From positions 1 to 64,000 of the forward strand of contig NZ_NBIM01000004.1 of NCBI RefSeq assembly GCF_002242685.1: a DNA stretch of 64,000 bases, written 5' to 3'. The notes under the pieces were generated by a model. That model was not told the origin of the DNA, did no database searches, and saw only the letters and a program-made list of their open reading frames with translations. Positions within the stretch are counted from its first letter, which is position 1, and each line of letters starts with the position of its first letter. Both the position numbers and the translations under genes were made by a program. Below, piece by piece: positions 39,114 through 48,288 of this stretch. This DNA is from Oceanimonas doudoroffii. GTDB taxonomy: Bacteria > Pseudomonadota > Gammaproteobacteria > Enterobacterales > Aeromonadaceae.

Positions 39114-40430
39114 ATGACCGTGGAAAAAATCACAACAGATACTCTCGTAGTAGGCGCCGGTCAGGCCGGCGTGGCCATGAGCGAACACCTCACCAAGCTG
39201 GGCGTGCCCCACCTGGTACTGGAGCGCAACCGCATTGCCGAACGCTGGCGCACCGAGCGCTGGGACTCTCTGGTCGCCAACGGCCCAGCCTGGCACGACC
39301 GCTTTCCCGGTCTGGAGTTCGACGATCTGAACCCGGACGCCTTTGCCCCCAAAGAGCGGGTAGCGGCCTACTTCGAGGCCTATGCCAAAAAATTCAATGC
39401 ACCGGTACGCACCGGTGTGGAAGTGAAAAAGGTGACCCGCAACGCCGACCGCCCGGGCTTTACCGTAGACACCTCCATCGGTGAAATTCAGGCCAACCGG
39501 GTAGTAGCCGCCACCGGTCCGTTCCAGCGTCCGGCCATTCCGCCGATTGCGCCCAAGGACGAGAGCCTGCACCAGATCCACTCCTCCCAGTATCGCAACC
39601 CCGGTCAACTGCCCGAGGGCGCAATCATGGTGGTAGGCGCCGGCTCTTCCGGTGTGCAGATTGCCGATGAGCTGCAGCGTGCCGGCAAGACAGTGTACCT
39701 GTCGGTGGGGCCCCACGACCGTCCGCCCCGCGCCTACCGTAACCGCGACTTCTGCTGGTGGCTGGGTGTACTGGGCGAATGGGATGCCGAGGCCATGAAG
39801 CCAGGCACCGAACACGTCACCATCGCCGTGAGCGGCGCCCGTGGCGGCCACACCGTGGACTTCCGCAAGCTGGCCAGACAGGGTCTGAACCTGGTGGGTC
39901 GCACCGGTGCCTTTGCCAACGGCAAGGTGACCTTTGAAAAGGATCTGGCGGAAAACATTCGCAACGGCGATGCCAACTACCTGGCACTGCTGGATGCGGC
40001 CGACGCCTACATCGCCCGCAACGGCCTGGATCTGCCGGAAGAGCCACAAGCCCGTACGCTGTTGCCGGATCCCGAATGCATGACCAACCCGACCCTGGAG
40101 CTGGATCTGGCCGAGGCCGGTATCACCACCATCATCTGGGCCACCGGTTTCAGCACCGACTACAGCTGGCTGAATGTGAACGCCTTTGACGACAAGGGCA
40201 AGCCCCAGCACAAGCGCGGTGTATCCACGGAGCCGGGCGTGTATTTCATTGGCTTGCCCTGGCTATCCCGCCGTGGCTCCACCTTTATCTGGGGCGTATG
40301 GCACGACGCCAAGCACATTGCGGATCACATCGCCACCCAGTGCAAATACGCGGCCTACAAGGACGCCGACCAGCGCGAGGACAACAAGGTCAGCCTTATT
40401 CGCGGTGCCAAGAAAGAAAGCGTCGCCTGA
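39114..40430 (+). CDS. Flavin-dependent monooxygenase (FAD/NADPH, CzcO-like)
   Basis: The 438-aa protein has an N-terminal FAD site VGAGQAGVAMSEHL (about residues 13-26) and a central NADPH site VGAGSSGVQIADEL (about 182-195). It also has ATGF near residue 343. These are features of class B flavin monooxygenases that oxygenate N or S atoms or ketones. GERW-like AERWRTERWDSL follows the first Rossmann strand. It heads a cassette with a Rid protein and a DUF1028 protein, which suggests N-oxygenation or oxidation of an amine, but the substrate is unknown. A NAD(P)H oxidoreductase role without oxygenation is possible. Confidence 0.85.
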   Translation: MTVEKITTDTLVVGAGQAGVAMSEHLTKLGVPHLVLERNRIAERWRTERWDSLVANGPAWHDRFPGLEFDDLNPDAFAPKERVAAYFEAYAKKFNAPVRTGVEVKKVTRNADRPGFTVDTSIGEIQANRVVAATGPFQRPAIPPIAPKDESLHQIHSSQYRNPGQLPEGAIMVVGAGSSGVQIADELQRAGKTVYLSVGPHDRPPRAYRNRDFCWWLGVLGEWDAEAMKPGTEHVTIAVSGARGGHTVDFRKLARQGLNLVGRTGAFANGKVTFEKDLAENIRNGDANYLALLDAADAYIARNGLDLPEEPQARTLLPDPECMTNPTLELDLAEAGITTIIWATGFSTDYSWLNVNAFDDKGKPQHKRGVSTEPGVYFIGLPWLSRRGSTFIWGVWHDAKHIADHIATQCKYAAYKDADQREDNKVSLIRGAKKESVA

Positions 40431-40504
40431 ACACCCCATTAACCCGGGCCGGCACTAAGCCGGCCTCACCAGTTCGGTTTATTCGTCTTTAACAGGAGCG
40501 TCTC

Positions 40505-40924
40505 ATGGCCACTCATACTCGCATTCGCATGTTCAACACCAAGGAAACCTACCCCAACCAGACTCTGGACAACGACCTGTGCCAGGCCGTGCGTGCCGGC
40601 AACACCGTGTATGTGCGCGGTCAGGTCGGCACCGACTTTGAAGGCAATCTGGTGGGCCTGGGTGATCCCCGCGCCCAGGCCGAGCAGGCGATGAAGAACG
40701 TCAAGCAACTGCTGGAAGAAGCCGGCTCCGACATGAGCCACATCGTCAAGACCACCACCTTTATTACCGATCCCCGTTTTCGCGAGCCGGTGTACCGGGA
40801 AGTGGGCAAATGGCTGAAGGGCGTTTACCCGATTTCCACCGGCCTGGTGGTGGCCGGTCTGGCCCAGCCCGAGTGGCTGATGGAAATTGACGTGATCGCC
40901 GTGATCCCTGACGACCAGGCATAA
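40505..40924 (+). CDS. Rid (YjgF/YER057c/UK114) family protein lacking the RidA Arg
   Basis: The 139-aa protein is a trimeric Rid-family member (VRGQVGTDFEGNLVGLGDPR, MEIDVIAVIP). The archetypal RidA motif FPARSCVEVARL reads YPISTGLVVAGL here, so the Arg that binds the imine-acid carboxylate is replaced by Ser. This places it outside RidA proper; activity on 2-aminoacrylate is not expected. It lies 10 bp upstream of the DUF1028 gene and 74 bp after the monooxygenase. Confidence 0.9.
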   Translation: MATHTRIRMFNTKETYPNQTLDNDLCQAVRAGNTVYVRGQVGTDFEGNLVGLGDPRAQAEQAMKNVKQLLEEAGSDMSHIVKTTTFITDPRFREPVYREVGKWLKGVYPISTGLVVAGLAQPEWLMEIDVIAVIPDDQA

Positions 40925-40934
40925 GGAGGCTGAC

Positions 40935-41606
40935 ATGACCTTTTCCGTAGCCGGGGTATGCCCCGAAACCGGCATGATGGGCTGTGCCATCACCTCATCC
41001 AGCATTGCCGTGGCCAGCCGCTGCGCCTTTGTGCGCAACGGCGTGGGCGTGGCCCTGACCCAGAACGTGACCAACCCTGCACTGGGCCCGCTGGCCCTCG
41101 ATCTGCTGCAGGAAGGGGTGGGCCCGGAAGAGGTGCTGCGCGCCCAGGCCGGTGCCGACGCCAGCGTGGAATGGCGCCAGCTGGGCGTACTCAATGCCAG
41201 AGGCGAAAGCGCTACCTTCAGCGGCGCGCAGTCTCTGGGCATTCATGCCATGGCGCAAGGCAAAAACTGCCTGGCCATGGGCAACCTGCTGGCCAACACC
41301 GACGTGCCTCAGGCCATGATCACCGCCTTTGAACAAAGCAAGGGCCACCTGGCCGAGCGCCTGCTGCAGGCGCTGGAAGCGGGCCTGGCCGCCGGCGGTG
41401 AGCTGGGTCCGGTGCGCTCTGCCGGTCTGCTGATGAGCGCCGAGCCAAGCTGGCCGGTGGTGGATCTGCGGGTGGACTGGCACGTCGCCCCCATTCACGA
41501 CCTGCGCCTGCTGTGGCAGGAGTATGAGCCCCAGATGCAGGCTTACATTACCCGCGCCGCGGATCCGGCCAGTGCCGACTCCTTTGGCGTACCGGGCGAC
41601 GAATAA
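40935..41606 (+). CDS. DUF1028 family protein
   Basis: The 223-aa protein starts MTFSVAGVCPETGMMGCAIT with SSSIAVASRCAFVRNGVGVA, the DUF1028 signature. The family has an Ntn-hydrolase-like look but no established reaction. It has a strong ribosome site (AAGGAGG) and sits 10 bp after the Rid gene, so the two are probably made in fixed ratio. A 10-bp hairpin follows. Confidence 0.85.
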   Translation: MTFSVAGVCPETGMMGCAITSSSIAVASRCAFVRNGVGVALTQNVTNPALGPLALDLLQEGVGPEEVLRAQAGADASVEWRQLGVLNARGESATFSGAQSLGIHAMAQGKNCLAMGNLLANTDVPQAMITAFEQSKGHLAERLLQALEAGLAAGGELGPVRSAGLLMSAEPSWPVVDLRVDWHVAPIHDLRLLWQEYEPQMQAYITRAADPASADSFGVPGDE

Positions 41607-41624
41607 CTACCGTCCGCCCAAATA

Positions 41625-41660
41625 CCGCGGGCACACCGGTCCGTGCCCGCGGCTTGTATT
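41625..41660 (+). terminator. Hairpin after DUF1028, candidate partial terminator before the TRAP genes
   Basis: A perfect 10-bp stem CCGCGGGCAC/GTGCCCGCGG (41625-41634 with 41643-41652) has an 8-nt loop and is followed by CTTGTATTG, a weak T tract. It lies 37 bp before dctP and may set the level of TRAP expression relative to the cassette. Confidence 0.55.
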
Positions 41661-41688
41661 GATTCTGGCCAATATGGAGAAGTAACCA

Positions 41689-42717
41689 ATGGAACTGTTC
41701 AAATCCCTTTCAACCGTCGTTACCGCCGCCTCGTTCGCCTGCCTCGCCACCGGCGCCCAGGCCGAAACCTGGAAGTACGCCATCGAGGTATCCCAGGGCG
41801 ACATTCAGGACATGTACGCCCAGGAATTCAAAAAGCGTATTGAAGCCAAGACCGACGGCGATGTTGAGGTCAAGATTTACTACGGCGGCACCCTCGGCAC
41901 CTCGGCAGATGCCACCGAGCTGGTGGCCGACGGCGCCCTGCAGTTTGCCAACATTTCTCTTGGCCACCTCGGCACCTTTGTACCCGAGATCCAGCTGTTT
42001 TCCATTCCCTTTATCCTGTCGGAAAACAACGAGGTCAACAAACAGCTGATGACCGACTCCAGCACCGTCTACCAGGGTATGGAGCAAAGCTTTGCCAGCA
42101 CCGGCCTGCGCCTGATGAGCATCTATTCCGAAGGGGAAGACGCCTGGGCCGCCAACCGGGAAGTGCACGCACCGGCGGATCTCAACAACTTCAAGATGCG
42201 CATTCTGGTGTCACCGCTGCAGGTGGAAGCCTTCAAGGATCTGGGCGCCAGCCCCACTCCCCTGCCCTTTGGCGAAATCTACGGTGCTCTGCAGCTGAAG
42301 ATGATCGACGGCGTGGGTCAGCCCATTTCCTCCGTGTATCAAAGCAAGTTCTTTGAAGTCACCGACTACCTGATCTCCGCCCGTCACCAGCTGTTTACCA
42401 GCTCCATCATCACCGGTGACGACTGGTTCCAGGATCAGCCCGCCGAGCGCCAGCAACTGATCCGCGACACCATGACCGAAGTGACCCACTACATGATGGA
42501 CGAGGTGCCGCGTCTGGAGCAGGAATTTCTCGAGCGCATTCTCAAGGAAAAGCCGGAAATGACCTACATCAGCCTGAACGAAAGCGAGCGTAATGCCTTT
42601 CGGGCCCGGGCCGAGCAGACCCGCAAAAAGTTTGTCGACATGACCGACGGCAAGGGTCAGCAAATCCTCACCGACTTCCTGGCGGAACGCGCCGAGCTGG
42701 AACAGCGACTGAACTGA
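41689..42717 (+). CDS. TRAP transporter substrate-binding protein (DctP family)
   Basis: The 342-aa protein has a signal peptide ending in GAQA before ETWKYAIE, so it is periplasmic. DctP features include FKKRIEAKTDGDVEVKIYYG and FKMRILVSPLQVEAFKDLG, the latter carrying the Arg that usually pairs with a carboxylate ligand. It delivers substrate to the dctQM membrane pair directly downstream. A carboxylate-bearing ligand is likely; its identity is unknown. Confidence 0.93.
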   Translation: MELFKSLSTVVTAASFACLATGAQAETWKYAIEVSQGDIQDMYAQEFKKRIEAKTDGDVEVKIYYGGTLGTSADATELVADGALQFANISLGHLGTFVPEIQLFSIPFILSENNEVNKQLMTDSSTVYQGMEQSFASTGLRLMSIYSEGEDAWAANREVHAPADLNNFKMRILVSPLQVEAFKDLGASPTPLPFGEIYGALQLKMIDGVGQPISSVYQSKFFEVTDYLISARHQLFTSSIITGDDWFQDQPAERQQLIRDTMTEVTHYMMDEVPRLEQEFLERILKEKPEMTYISLNESERNAFRARAEQTRKKFVDMTDGKGQQILTDFLAERAELEQRLN

Positions 42718-42773
42718 TCCTTCCCTCACCGCCGCCATTCAGCACAATGGCGGCTCTATTCGAGGATGATGCC

Positions 42774-43331
42774 ATGATGCACTTGCTTGAACGTGGCCTG
42801 ATCCGGCTCGACCGTGGCCTGCAGGGGCTGGAAATTACCTGCCTGGCCGGTGGCGTGCTGCTGATGGCACTGAACACCATCATTAACGTCTTTGGCCGCT
42901 ACCTGTTCAGCCAGAGTCTGTATTTTTCCGAAGAACTAAACCAGATCCTGATGGTGGTGATCACCTTTATGGGCCTAGGCTATGTTACCCGCCAGGGCCG
43001 CCATATTCGCATGTCGGCCTTTTACGACATGCTCAGCAACCGCCATAAAAAATGGCTGATGCTGGTGATCACCCTGAGCACCGCCGCCACCCTCTATCTG
43101 CTCAGTTATTACGCCTGGCTCTATGTGGCCAAAATGGCCAGCCGGGGAATGCTCACCGCCACCCTGCAAATTCCTCTGTACTGGACCCTGCTGGTGGTAC
43201 CCCTGGGGCTCTTTATCGGCGGCCTGCAATACAGCCTGGCCTTTATCCGCAACCTGCAAAGCCGTGATGTGTTTCTGTCATTTCACGCGCTGGACATCTA
43301 CGACGACTCGCACCCGGAACAATCGCTCTGA
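42774..43331 (+). CDS. TRAP transporter small permease (DctQ family)
   Basis: The 185-aa protein has four hydrophobic helices. Family features are VFGRYLFSQSLYFSEELNQI and TRQGRHIRMSAFYDML. It partners DctM in the inner membrane. I start it at ATG 42774 behind GAGG; a second ATG follows directly, and an in-frame ATG nine codons upstream has no clear ribosome site. Confidence 0.92.
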   Translation: MMHLLERGLIRLDRGLQGLEITCLAGGVLLMALNTIINVFGRYLFSQSLYFSEELNQILMVVITFMGLGYVTRQGRHIRMSAFYDMLSNRHKKWLMLVITLSTAATLYLLSYYAWLYVAKMASRGMLTATLQIPLYWTLLVVPLGLFIGGLQYSLAFIRNLQSRDVFLSFHALDIYDDSHPEQSL

Positions 43332-43355
43332 TCGTTATCAGAGAAGGAGATCTCC

Positions 43356-44636
43356 ATGACCACGGTAATGCTGAGCACCATGCTGGTGTTGTTGCTGCTG
43401 GGTTTTCCCATGCTGATGCCGCTGCTGATCGCCACCTTGGCGGCGTTTTTTCTCTACTTTGACATGCTCAACCCCACCATCATCATTCAGCAGATGGTGG
43501 GCGGGGTAAAACCCACGGCGCTAACCGCCGTGCCCATGTTTATTCTGGCTGCCGACATTATTACCCGGGGGCACTCGTCCGATCGCCTGCTCGATCTGGT
43601 GATGCGCTTTGTCGGTCACTTCAGAGGCGGGTTGGCGGTCACAGTGGCCACCACCTGCACCCTGTTCGGTGCCGTGTCGGGCTCCACCCAGGCAACAGTC
43701 GTGGCGGTGGGCGGCCCTATGCGCCCGCGCATGCTCAAAGCCGGCTACAGCGATCACTTTACCATGGCGCTGGCCATCAATGCGTCAGACATCGCCTTTC
43801 TGATCCCCCCCAGCATCGGCATGATCATCTATGGCGTGCTCACCGGCACCTCCATTTCGGAGCTGTTTATCGCCGGCATCGGTCCGGGCCTGCTGATTTT
43901 GCTGATGTTTTCCGCCTATGCGGTCTACTACGCCTGGCGCCAAAAGATTCCGGTGGAGCCCAAGGCAAGCTGGGCCGAGCGCTGGCAGGCCATTCGCCGG
44001 GCCATCTGGCCCACCGGCTTTCCCATCATCATTGTGGGCGGCATTTATGGCGGCGTGTTCAGCCCCAGCGAAGCCGCTGCCGTGTGCGTGCTCTATGCCA
44101 TGCTGCTGGAAATAGTGATCTTCCGCTCCATTCGCTGGAAAGATCTGGGCGCCATTGCCCTGTCCACCGGCCTGGTCACCGCCGTGGTGTTTATTCTGAT
44201 CGGCGCCGGCGCTGCCTTTTCCTGGGCACTGTCCTATGCAGAAGTGCCGCAAACCATTATTGAAGGGCTGCACCTGGAGCAGGCCAGTCCGATGACGGTA
44301 CTGGTGTGCATTGCCATCGCCTTCTTCGTGGGCTGCATGTTTGTCGATCCCATCGTGGTCATGCTGATCCTGATCCCCATCTTTCTGCCGCTGATCCGCT
44401 CCTCCGGGCTGGATCCGGTACTGGTGGGCACCATGATCACCCTGCAGGTGGCCATCGGCTCCGCCACCCCCCCCTTTGGCTGCGACATCTTCACCGCCAT
44501 CGCCATTTTCCGACGGCCCTATATGGACGTGATCCGCGGCACGCCGCCCTTTATCGTCATGCTGCTGATCACCGCCGTGCTGCTGGCGCTGTTTCCGCAA
44601 ATTGCGCTGTTCCTGCGCGATCTGCTGGCCACCTGA
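43356..44636 (+). CDS. TRAP transporter large permease (DctM family)
   Basis: The 426-aa membrane protein has about 12 helices. Conserved blocks include FGAVSGSTQATVVAVGGPM and FLIPPSIGMIIYGVLTGTSI. It forms the sodium-driven channel with DctQ. It lies 24 bp after dctQ behind AAGGAGA, and its product completes a three-part TRAP system. Confidence 0.95.
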   Translation: MTTVMLSTMLVLLLLGFPMLMPLLIATLAAFFLYFDMLNPTIIIQQMVGGVKPTALTAVPMFILAADIITRGHSSDRLLDLVMRFVGHFRGGLAVTVATTCTLFGAVSGSTQATVVAVGGPMRPRMLKAGYSDHFTMALAINASDIAFLIPPSIGMIIYGVLTGTSISELFIAGIGPGLLILLMFSAYAVYYAWRQKIPVEPKASWAERWQAIRRAIWPTGFPIIIVGGIYGGVFSPSEAAAVCVLYAMLLEIVIFRSIRWKDLGAIALSTGLVTAVVFILIGAGAAFSWALSYAEVPQTIIEGLHLEQASPMTVLVCIAIAFFVGCMFVDPIVVMLILIPIFLPLIRSSGLDPVLVGTMITLQVAIGSATPPFGCDIFTAIAIFRRPYMDVIRGTPPFIVMLLITAVLLALFPQIALFLRDLLAT

Positions 44637-44650
44637 CAAGGAGTACCACC

Positions 44651-45136
44651 ATGAAAGAGTTACAACCTGCGTTCAGACATCTGCTGGTGGCCCTCGACGA
44701 CTCGCCGGACGCCGAGGCCGCCCTCGACATGGCCGCCAGCCTGGCCAAAAGCCATGGCTGCCGGCTGACCCTGATCAGCGTGTACCGGCACTTTTCCTAT
44801 ACCAACAGCCGCTACACCCAGATCCGGGTTGGCCCCATTGAGGATGCCAGCCCGGTGGAGCTGAGCCTGAAATCCTTCGCCGAAGAGGTGCTGGAACGGA
44901 GCCGAAGCCGGCTGGCCCAGCAGGGGCTACAGGCCGAGAGCCTGCTGCGCCGGGGCACGCCGGCGATGGTGATCATGGAGCAGGCCGAGCAACTGGAGGT
45001 GGATGCCATCGTGATTGGCAGCCGCCCCAAGGGCGACATGCAGGGCCGGCTGCTGGGCAGTATTGCCGACAAGATCAGCGCCCAGGCGCACTGCAGCTGT
45101 CTGCGGGTACGCCGGCCGGCCATGACCAGCGGATAA
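44651..45136 (+). CDS. Universal stress protein linked to the TRAP transporter
   Basis: The 161-aa UspA-fold protein starts MKELQPAFRHLLVALDDSPD and ends with the nucleotide-loop region IGSRPKGDMQGRLLGSIADK. The GxxGx9GS ATP motif is incomplete: the second Gly is Pro. It lies 14 bp after dctM, as TeaD does beside the ectoine TRAP system TeaABC of Halomonas, where it modulates uptake. A similar regulatory role is likely here. Confidence 0.9.
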   Translation: MKELQPAFRHLLVALDDSPDAEAALDMAASLAKSHGCRLTLISVYRHFSYTNSRYTQIRVGPIEDASPVELSLKSFAEEVLERSRSRLAQQGLQAESLLRRGTPAMVIMEQAEQLEVDAIVIGSRPKGDMQGRLLGSIADKISAQAHCSCLRVRRPAMTSG

Positions 45137-45257
45137 GATTTTACTATTCAGAGTAGAAGTTAAAAATATTTACTTTATACAAAACCATTACATACCATTT
45201 ACATCCAGAAACCCGGACCGCTCTCGGCTGAGCGGTCACAACCCAACCGGAGACGTT

Positions 45258-46427
45258 ATGGCGAGCGCCCTTACCCTCGATATTCTGCAACAGCTGATTG
45301 GTTTTGATACCACCAGCGCCCACTCCAACCTGGCGCTGATGGACTACATACAGCGCTATCTCAAGGAGCAGGGCGTCGACAGCTATCTGGTGCACGACGA
45401 GACCGGCAACAAGGCCAACCTCTACGCCACCCTGGGCCCGGCTGGCAAGCCCGGCGTCATGCTCTCCGGCCATACCGACACTGTGCCCGTGGCCGGCCAG
45501 CAGTGGACCAAACCTGCACACCAGTTGACCCTGGCCAATGAGCGCGCCTATGGCCGTGGCACCGCCGACATGAAGGGCTTTCTGGCGGTGGTGCTGGCGG
45601 CGGTACCGGCACTGGCCAGGGCCGAGCTGCACACCCCGGTGCACCTGGCATTTTCCTACGACGAGGAAATCGGCTGCGTGGGCGTACGCCGGCTGATTGA
45701 AAACCTGGCCGAGCTGCCCATCAAGCCGGCCTTGTGCATTATTGGCGAGCCCACCGAAATGAAGGTGGTCACCGCCCACAAGGGCAAGCTGGCCGCCCGG
45801 GTGCGGGTAACCGGCAGGGAATATCACTCCGGCATGGCCCCCTATGGCGTCAATGCAGTCAACTACGCTGCCCGCCTGGTGTGCTGGCTGGAGCAGCTGG
45901 CGGCACAAAAGCGCGAGCAGGGCCCCTTTGAAGATGGCTACGACATTCCCTATACCACGGTACACACCGGCACCATTGAGGGCGGCACCGCCCTGAACAT
46001 TGTGCCCAACCACTGCGAGTTTCTGTTTGAGATCCGCAACGTGGCCGGCGAAGCCCCCCGCGCCCTGCTGGCCCGCTTTGGCGACTACGCCGAGACCCTG
46101 GTGGCCGAAATGCGCAACACCGTTCCCGAGTGCGCCATCGACATCGACATCATCACCGAATATCCCGGTCTCAGCACCGCCAGCGATGCCGAGGTGGTGG
46201 CCTTTGTGCAGCAACTGGCCCAAACCAACGGCGGCCACACCATCGGCTTTGGCACCGAAGGTGGCCTGTTCAGTTCGGTACTGGGCGTGCCCACCGTGGT
46301 GTGCGGCCCGGGCAGCATGGCCCAAGGGCACAGTCCCGACGAATTTATCGAAATCAGCCAGCTTGAGCTGGGCGAGCGCTTTATGGCCCGCCTGCTGAAG
46401 CAACTGAGCCTTCCCCAAGGGGAATAA
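45258..46427 (+). CDS. M20 family deacetylase (ArgE-like)
   Basis: The 389-aa zinc hydrolase has the metal motifs SGHTDTVPV (near residue 70) and GTADMKGFLAVV, then YDEEIGCVGVRR with the general-base Glu. It is named acetylornithine deacetylase by similarity. The biosynthetic argE is already at 20333, and this copy sits between a TRAP transporter and an APC permease. It more likely deacylates an imported N-acyl amino compound. A hairpin GACCGCTC/GAGCGGTC lies upstream at 45216-45237. Confidence 0.9.
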   Translation: MASALTLDILQQLIGFDTTSAHSNLALMDYIQRYLKEQGVDSYLVHDETGNKANLYATLGPAGKPGVMLSGHTDTVPVAGQQWTKPAHQLTLANERAYGRGTADMKGFLAVVLAAVPALARAELHTPVHLAFSYDEEIGCVGVRRLIENLAELPIKPALCIIGEPTEMKVVTAHKGKLAARVRVTGREYHSGMAPYGVNAVNYAARLVCWLEQLAAQKREQGPFEDGYDIPYTTVHTGTIEGGTALNIVPNHCEFLFEIRNVAGEAPRALLARFGDYAETLVAEMRNTVPECAIDIDIITEYPGLSTASDAEVVAFVQQLAQTNGGHTIGFGTEGGLFSSVLGVPTVVCGPGSMAQGHSPDEFIEISQLELGERFMARLLKQLSLPQGE

Positions 46428-46521
46428 GCCCCCAAAAACCGGCCGGCGCCGTTCATACCCGTTGCGCGCAGGGACACGTGGGCAAAGCCGGCCAGATTGC
46501 ACATTCAGGAGTAAAGGAATT

Positions 46522-47946
46522 ATGTCCGAAAATGTCACCATGACCGCCGCCCCGGGTGTGGTCAAAACTCACCAAAAAACCGGCTTTGGCCGTACCCTGG
46601 GTCTGGGTTCGTTACTGGCCGTGGCCGTGGGCCTGGTCGTATCCCAGGGTGTGATGGTTCTGATGCTGCAGGGCGCCGGCATTGCCGGCCTCGGTTTTAT
46701 CATTCCCCTGGCCATTGGTTACATACTGGCACTAACCTATGTGGCGTCTTTTTCCGAGCTGTCGCTGATGATCCCCCGCGCCGGCAGCCTGAGCAGTTAT
46801 ACCGAGGTGTCCATCGGCCACTTTCCGGCCATTCTGGCGGTGTTTTCCGGCTATATCGTCGTGGCCATGTTCGCTCTGTCGGCGGAGCTGCTGCTGCTCG
46901 ACTTTATTATCGACAAGATCTATCCGGGCGTATTTCCGCCCATGAGCATTGGCATTGGCCTGCTGGCCGTGTTTACCGTGCTCAACCTGATGGGCATTGA
47001 TCTGTTCGCCAAGTTGCAATCGGCACTGGCCTTTATCATGGTGCTGGTGCTGCTGGCCCTGGGTCTTTCCGCCCTGGGTGGCATGGCCAATCCGCATACC
47101 GCCGGCATTGATCTGACCAGCGACTGGAATCCATTGGGTACCGGTGTATTCGCCCTGGTGGCGCTGGCCATCTGGGGCTTTGTGGGCGCCGAGTTTGTGT
47201 GCCCGCTGGTGGAAGACGCCAAGCAGCCGGAGCGCAATATTCCCCGCTCCATGAGCCTGGGGGTGACCGTGATCTTCGTGACTATCGCCATCTACTGCCT
47301 GGGTGCGTTGTTTTACATTCCGGCAGATCAGCTGGCCGGCTCGCCGCTGCCCCATTACGACTTCGCTCAGGCGGTGTTTGGGGAAACCGGCCTGACCTTT
47401 CTGGCCATTGCCGCCATTACCGCCACCTGCAGCACGGTTAACACCTCGCTGGCAGCCATTCCGCGTATGCTCTACGGCATGGCAAAAAACGGCCAGGCCT
47501 TTCCCCAGTTCAGCAAGCGCAGCCGCACCAACAACACACCTTGGGTAGCAGTGCTGTTCGTCGCCGCCATTACCGGTCTGCCCATGCTGATCATGGGGGA
47601 TGATCCGGATGCCATCGGCCTGTTGCTGATCTCCGCAGCCATCGCCTGGCTACTGGCCTACATCATTACCCACGTCAACGTCATGGTATTACGTCGCCGC
47701 TACCCGAAACTGAAGCGGCCCTACAAGACACCCTTTTACCCGCTGCCCCAAATCCTTGGTATTGCCGGCATGATCTACGCCGTGTACTACGCCTCGCCTG
47801 CTCCGGAACTGAATGGCCAAATCTTCGGTGCCGCCGGTATGGTGTTGGGCCTGGTCTCGGTGATCGGCGTGTTCTGGGTCAAGGTGGTGATGAAAAAGAA
47901 ACTGTTTGAGCCCGAGCCCATTGAAAAAGTGCTGAACGCCAAATAA
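46522..47946 (+). CDS. APC family amino acid/amine permease
   Basis: The 474-aa protein has 12 hydrophobic helices, with GLGSLLAVAVGLVVSQGVMV at the first and FVGAEFVCPLVEDAKQPERN after helix 6, as in APC transporters. I start it at MSENVTM behind AAAGGA. It lies 94 bp after the M20 gene and ends before an intrinsic terminator. The substrate is probably an amino acid or amine of the same pathway. Confidence 0.93.
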   Translation: MSENVTMTAAPGVVKTHQKTGFGRTLGLGSLLAVAVGLVVSQGVMVLMLQGAGIAGLGFIIPLAIGYILALTYVASFSELSLMIPRAGSLSSYTEVSIGHFPAILAVFSGYIVVAMFALSAELLLLDFIIDKIYPGVFPPMSIGIGLLAVFTVLNLMGIDLFAKLQSALAFIMVLVLLALGLSALGGMANPHTAGIDLTSDWNPLGTGVFALVALAIWGFVGAEFVCPLVEDAKQPERNIPRSMSLGVTVIFVTIAIYCLGALFYIPADQLAGSPLPHYDFAQAVFGETGLTFLAIAAITATCSTVNTSLAAIPRMLYGMAKNGQAFPQFSKRSRTNNTPWVAVLFVAAITGLPMLIMGDDPDAIGLLLISAAIAWLLAYIITHVNVMVLRRRYPKLKRPYKTPFYPLPQILGIAGMIYAVYYASPAPELNGQIFGAAGMVLGLVSVIGVFWVKVVMKKKLFEPEPIEKVLNAK

Positions 47947-47964
47947 CCCCTGCTGGTGCAGCAA

Positions 47965-47996
47965 CGGCGGCCTCTGTGGCCGCCGCTTTTGTTTTG
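47965..47996 (+). terminator. Intrinsic terminator after the APC permease
   Basis: The stem CGGCGGCC/GGCCGCCG (47965-47972 with 47978-47985, 5-nt loop) is followed by CTTTTGTTTT. It ends the monooxygenase-to-permease transcription run. Confidence 0.88.
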
Positions 47997-48288
47997 ACCG
48001 TATGGTCACAACATACCCATCACCTCGTACACCCCCCCCTGCTTTTGCGCCTTGCCATTCAGGGTTGTTCATACTTAACAGGATCCATCTCACATACGCC
48101 GGATTTTCAACCCTGTAACAAACGAGGACACTTTGATATTTTTTGTGATCAATCGCTCAAGATATACCGGACTCAAAAAATCAGCGCACACTAAAAATCA
48201 ATAACCTATAAGAAATCACCGAAAGCCGGGCCTCTGAATAAAGTTTATTAATCCAAGGAAGGGGAAAAAGATATTTTAACAATAGCGC
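47997..48288 (+). promoter_or_regulatory. Gene-free A/T-rich region upstream of the aminotransferase
   Basis: No reading frame with family similarity is present. The stretch 48110-48290 is distinctly A/T-rich and should contain the aminotransferase promoter. No single -35/-10 pair stands out, and I found no sigma-54 consensus (TGGCAC-N5-TTGCA). Confidence 0.45.
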
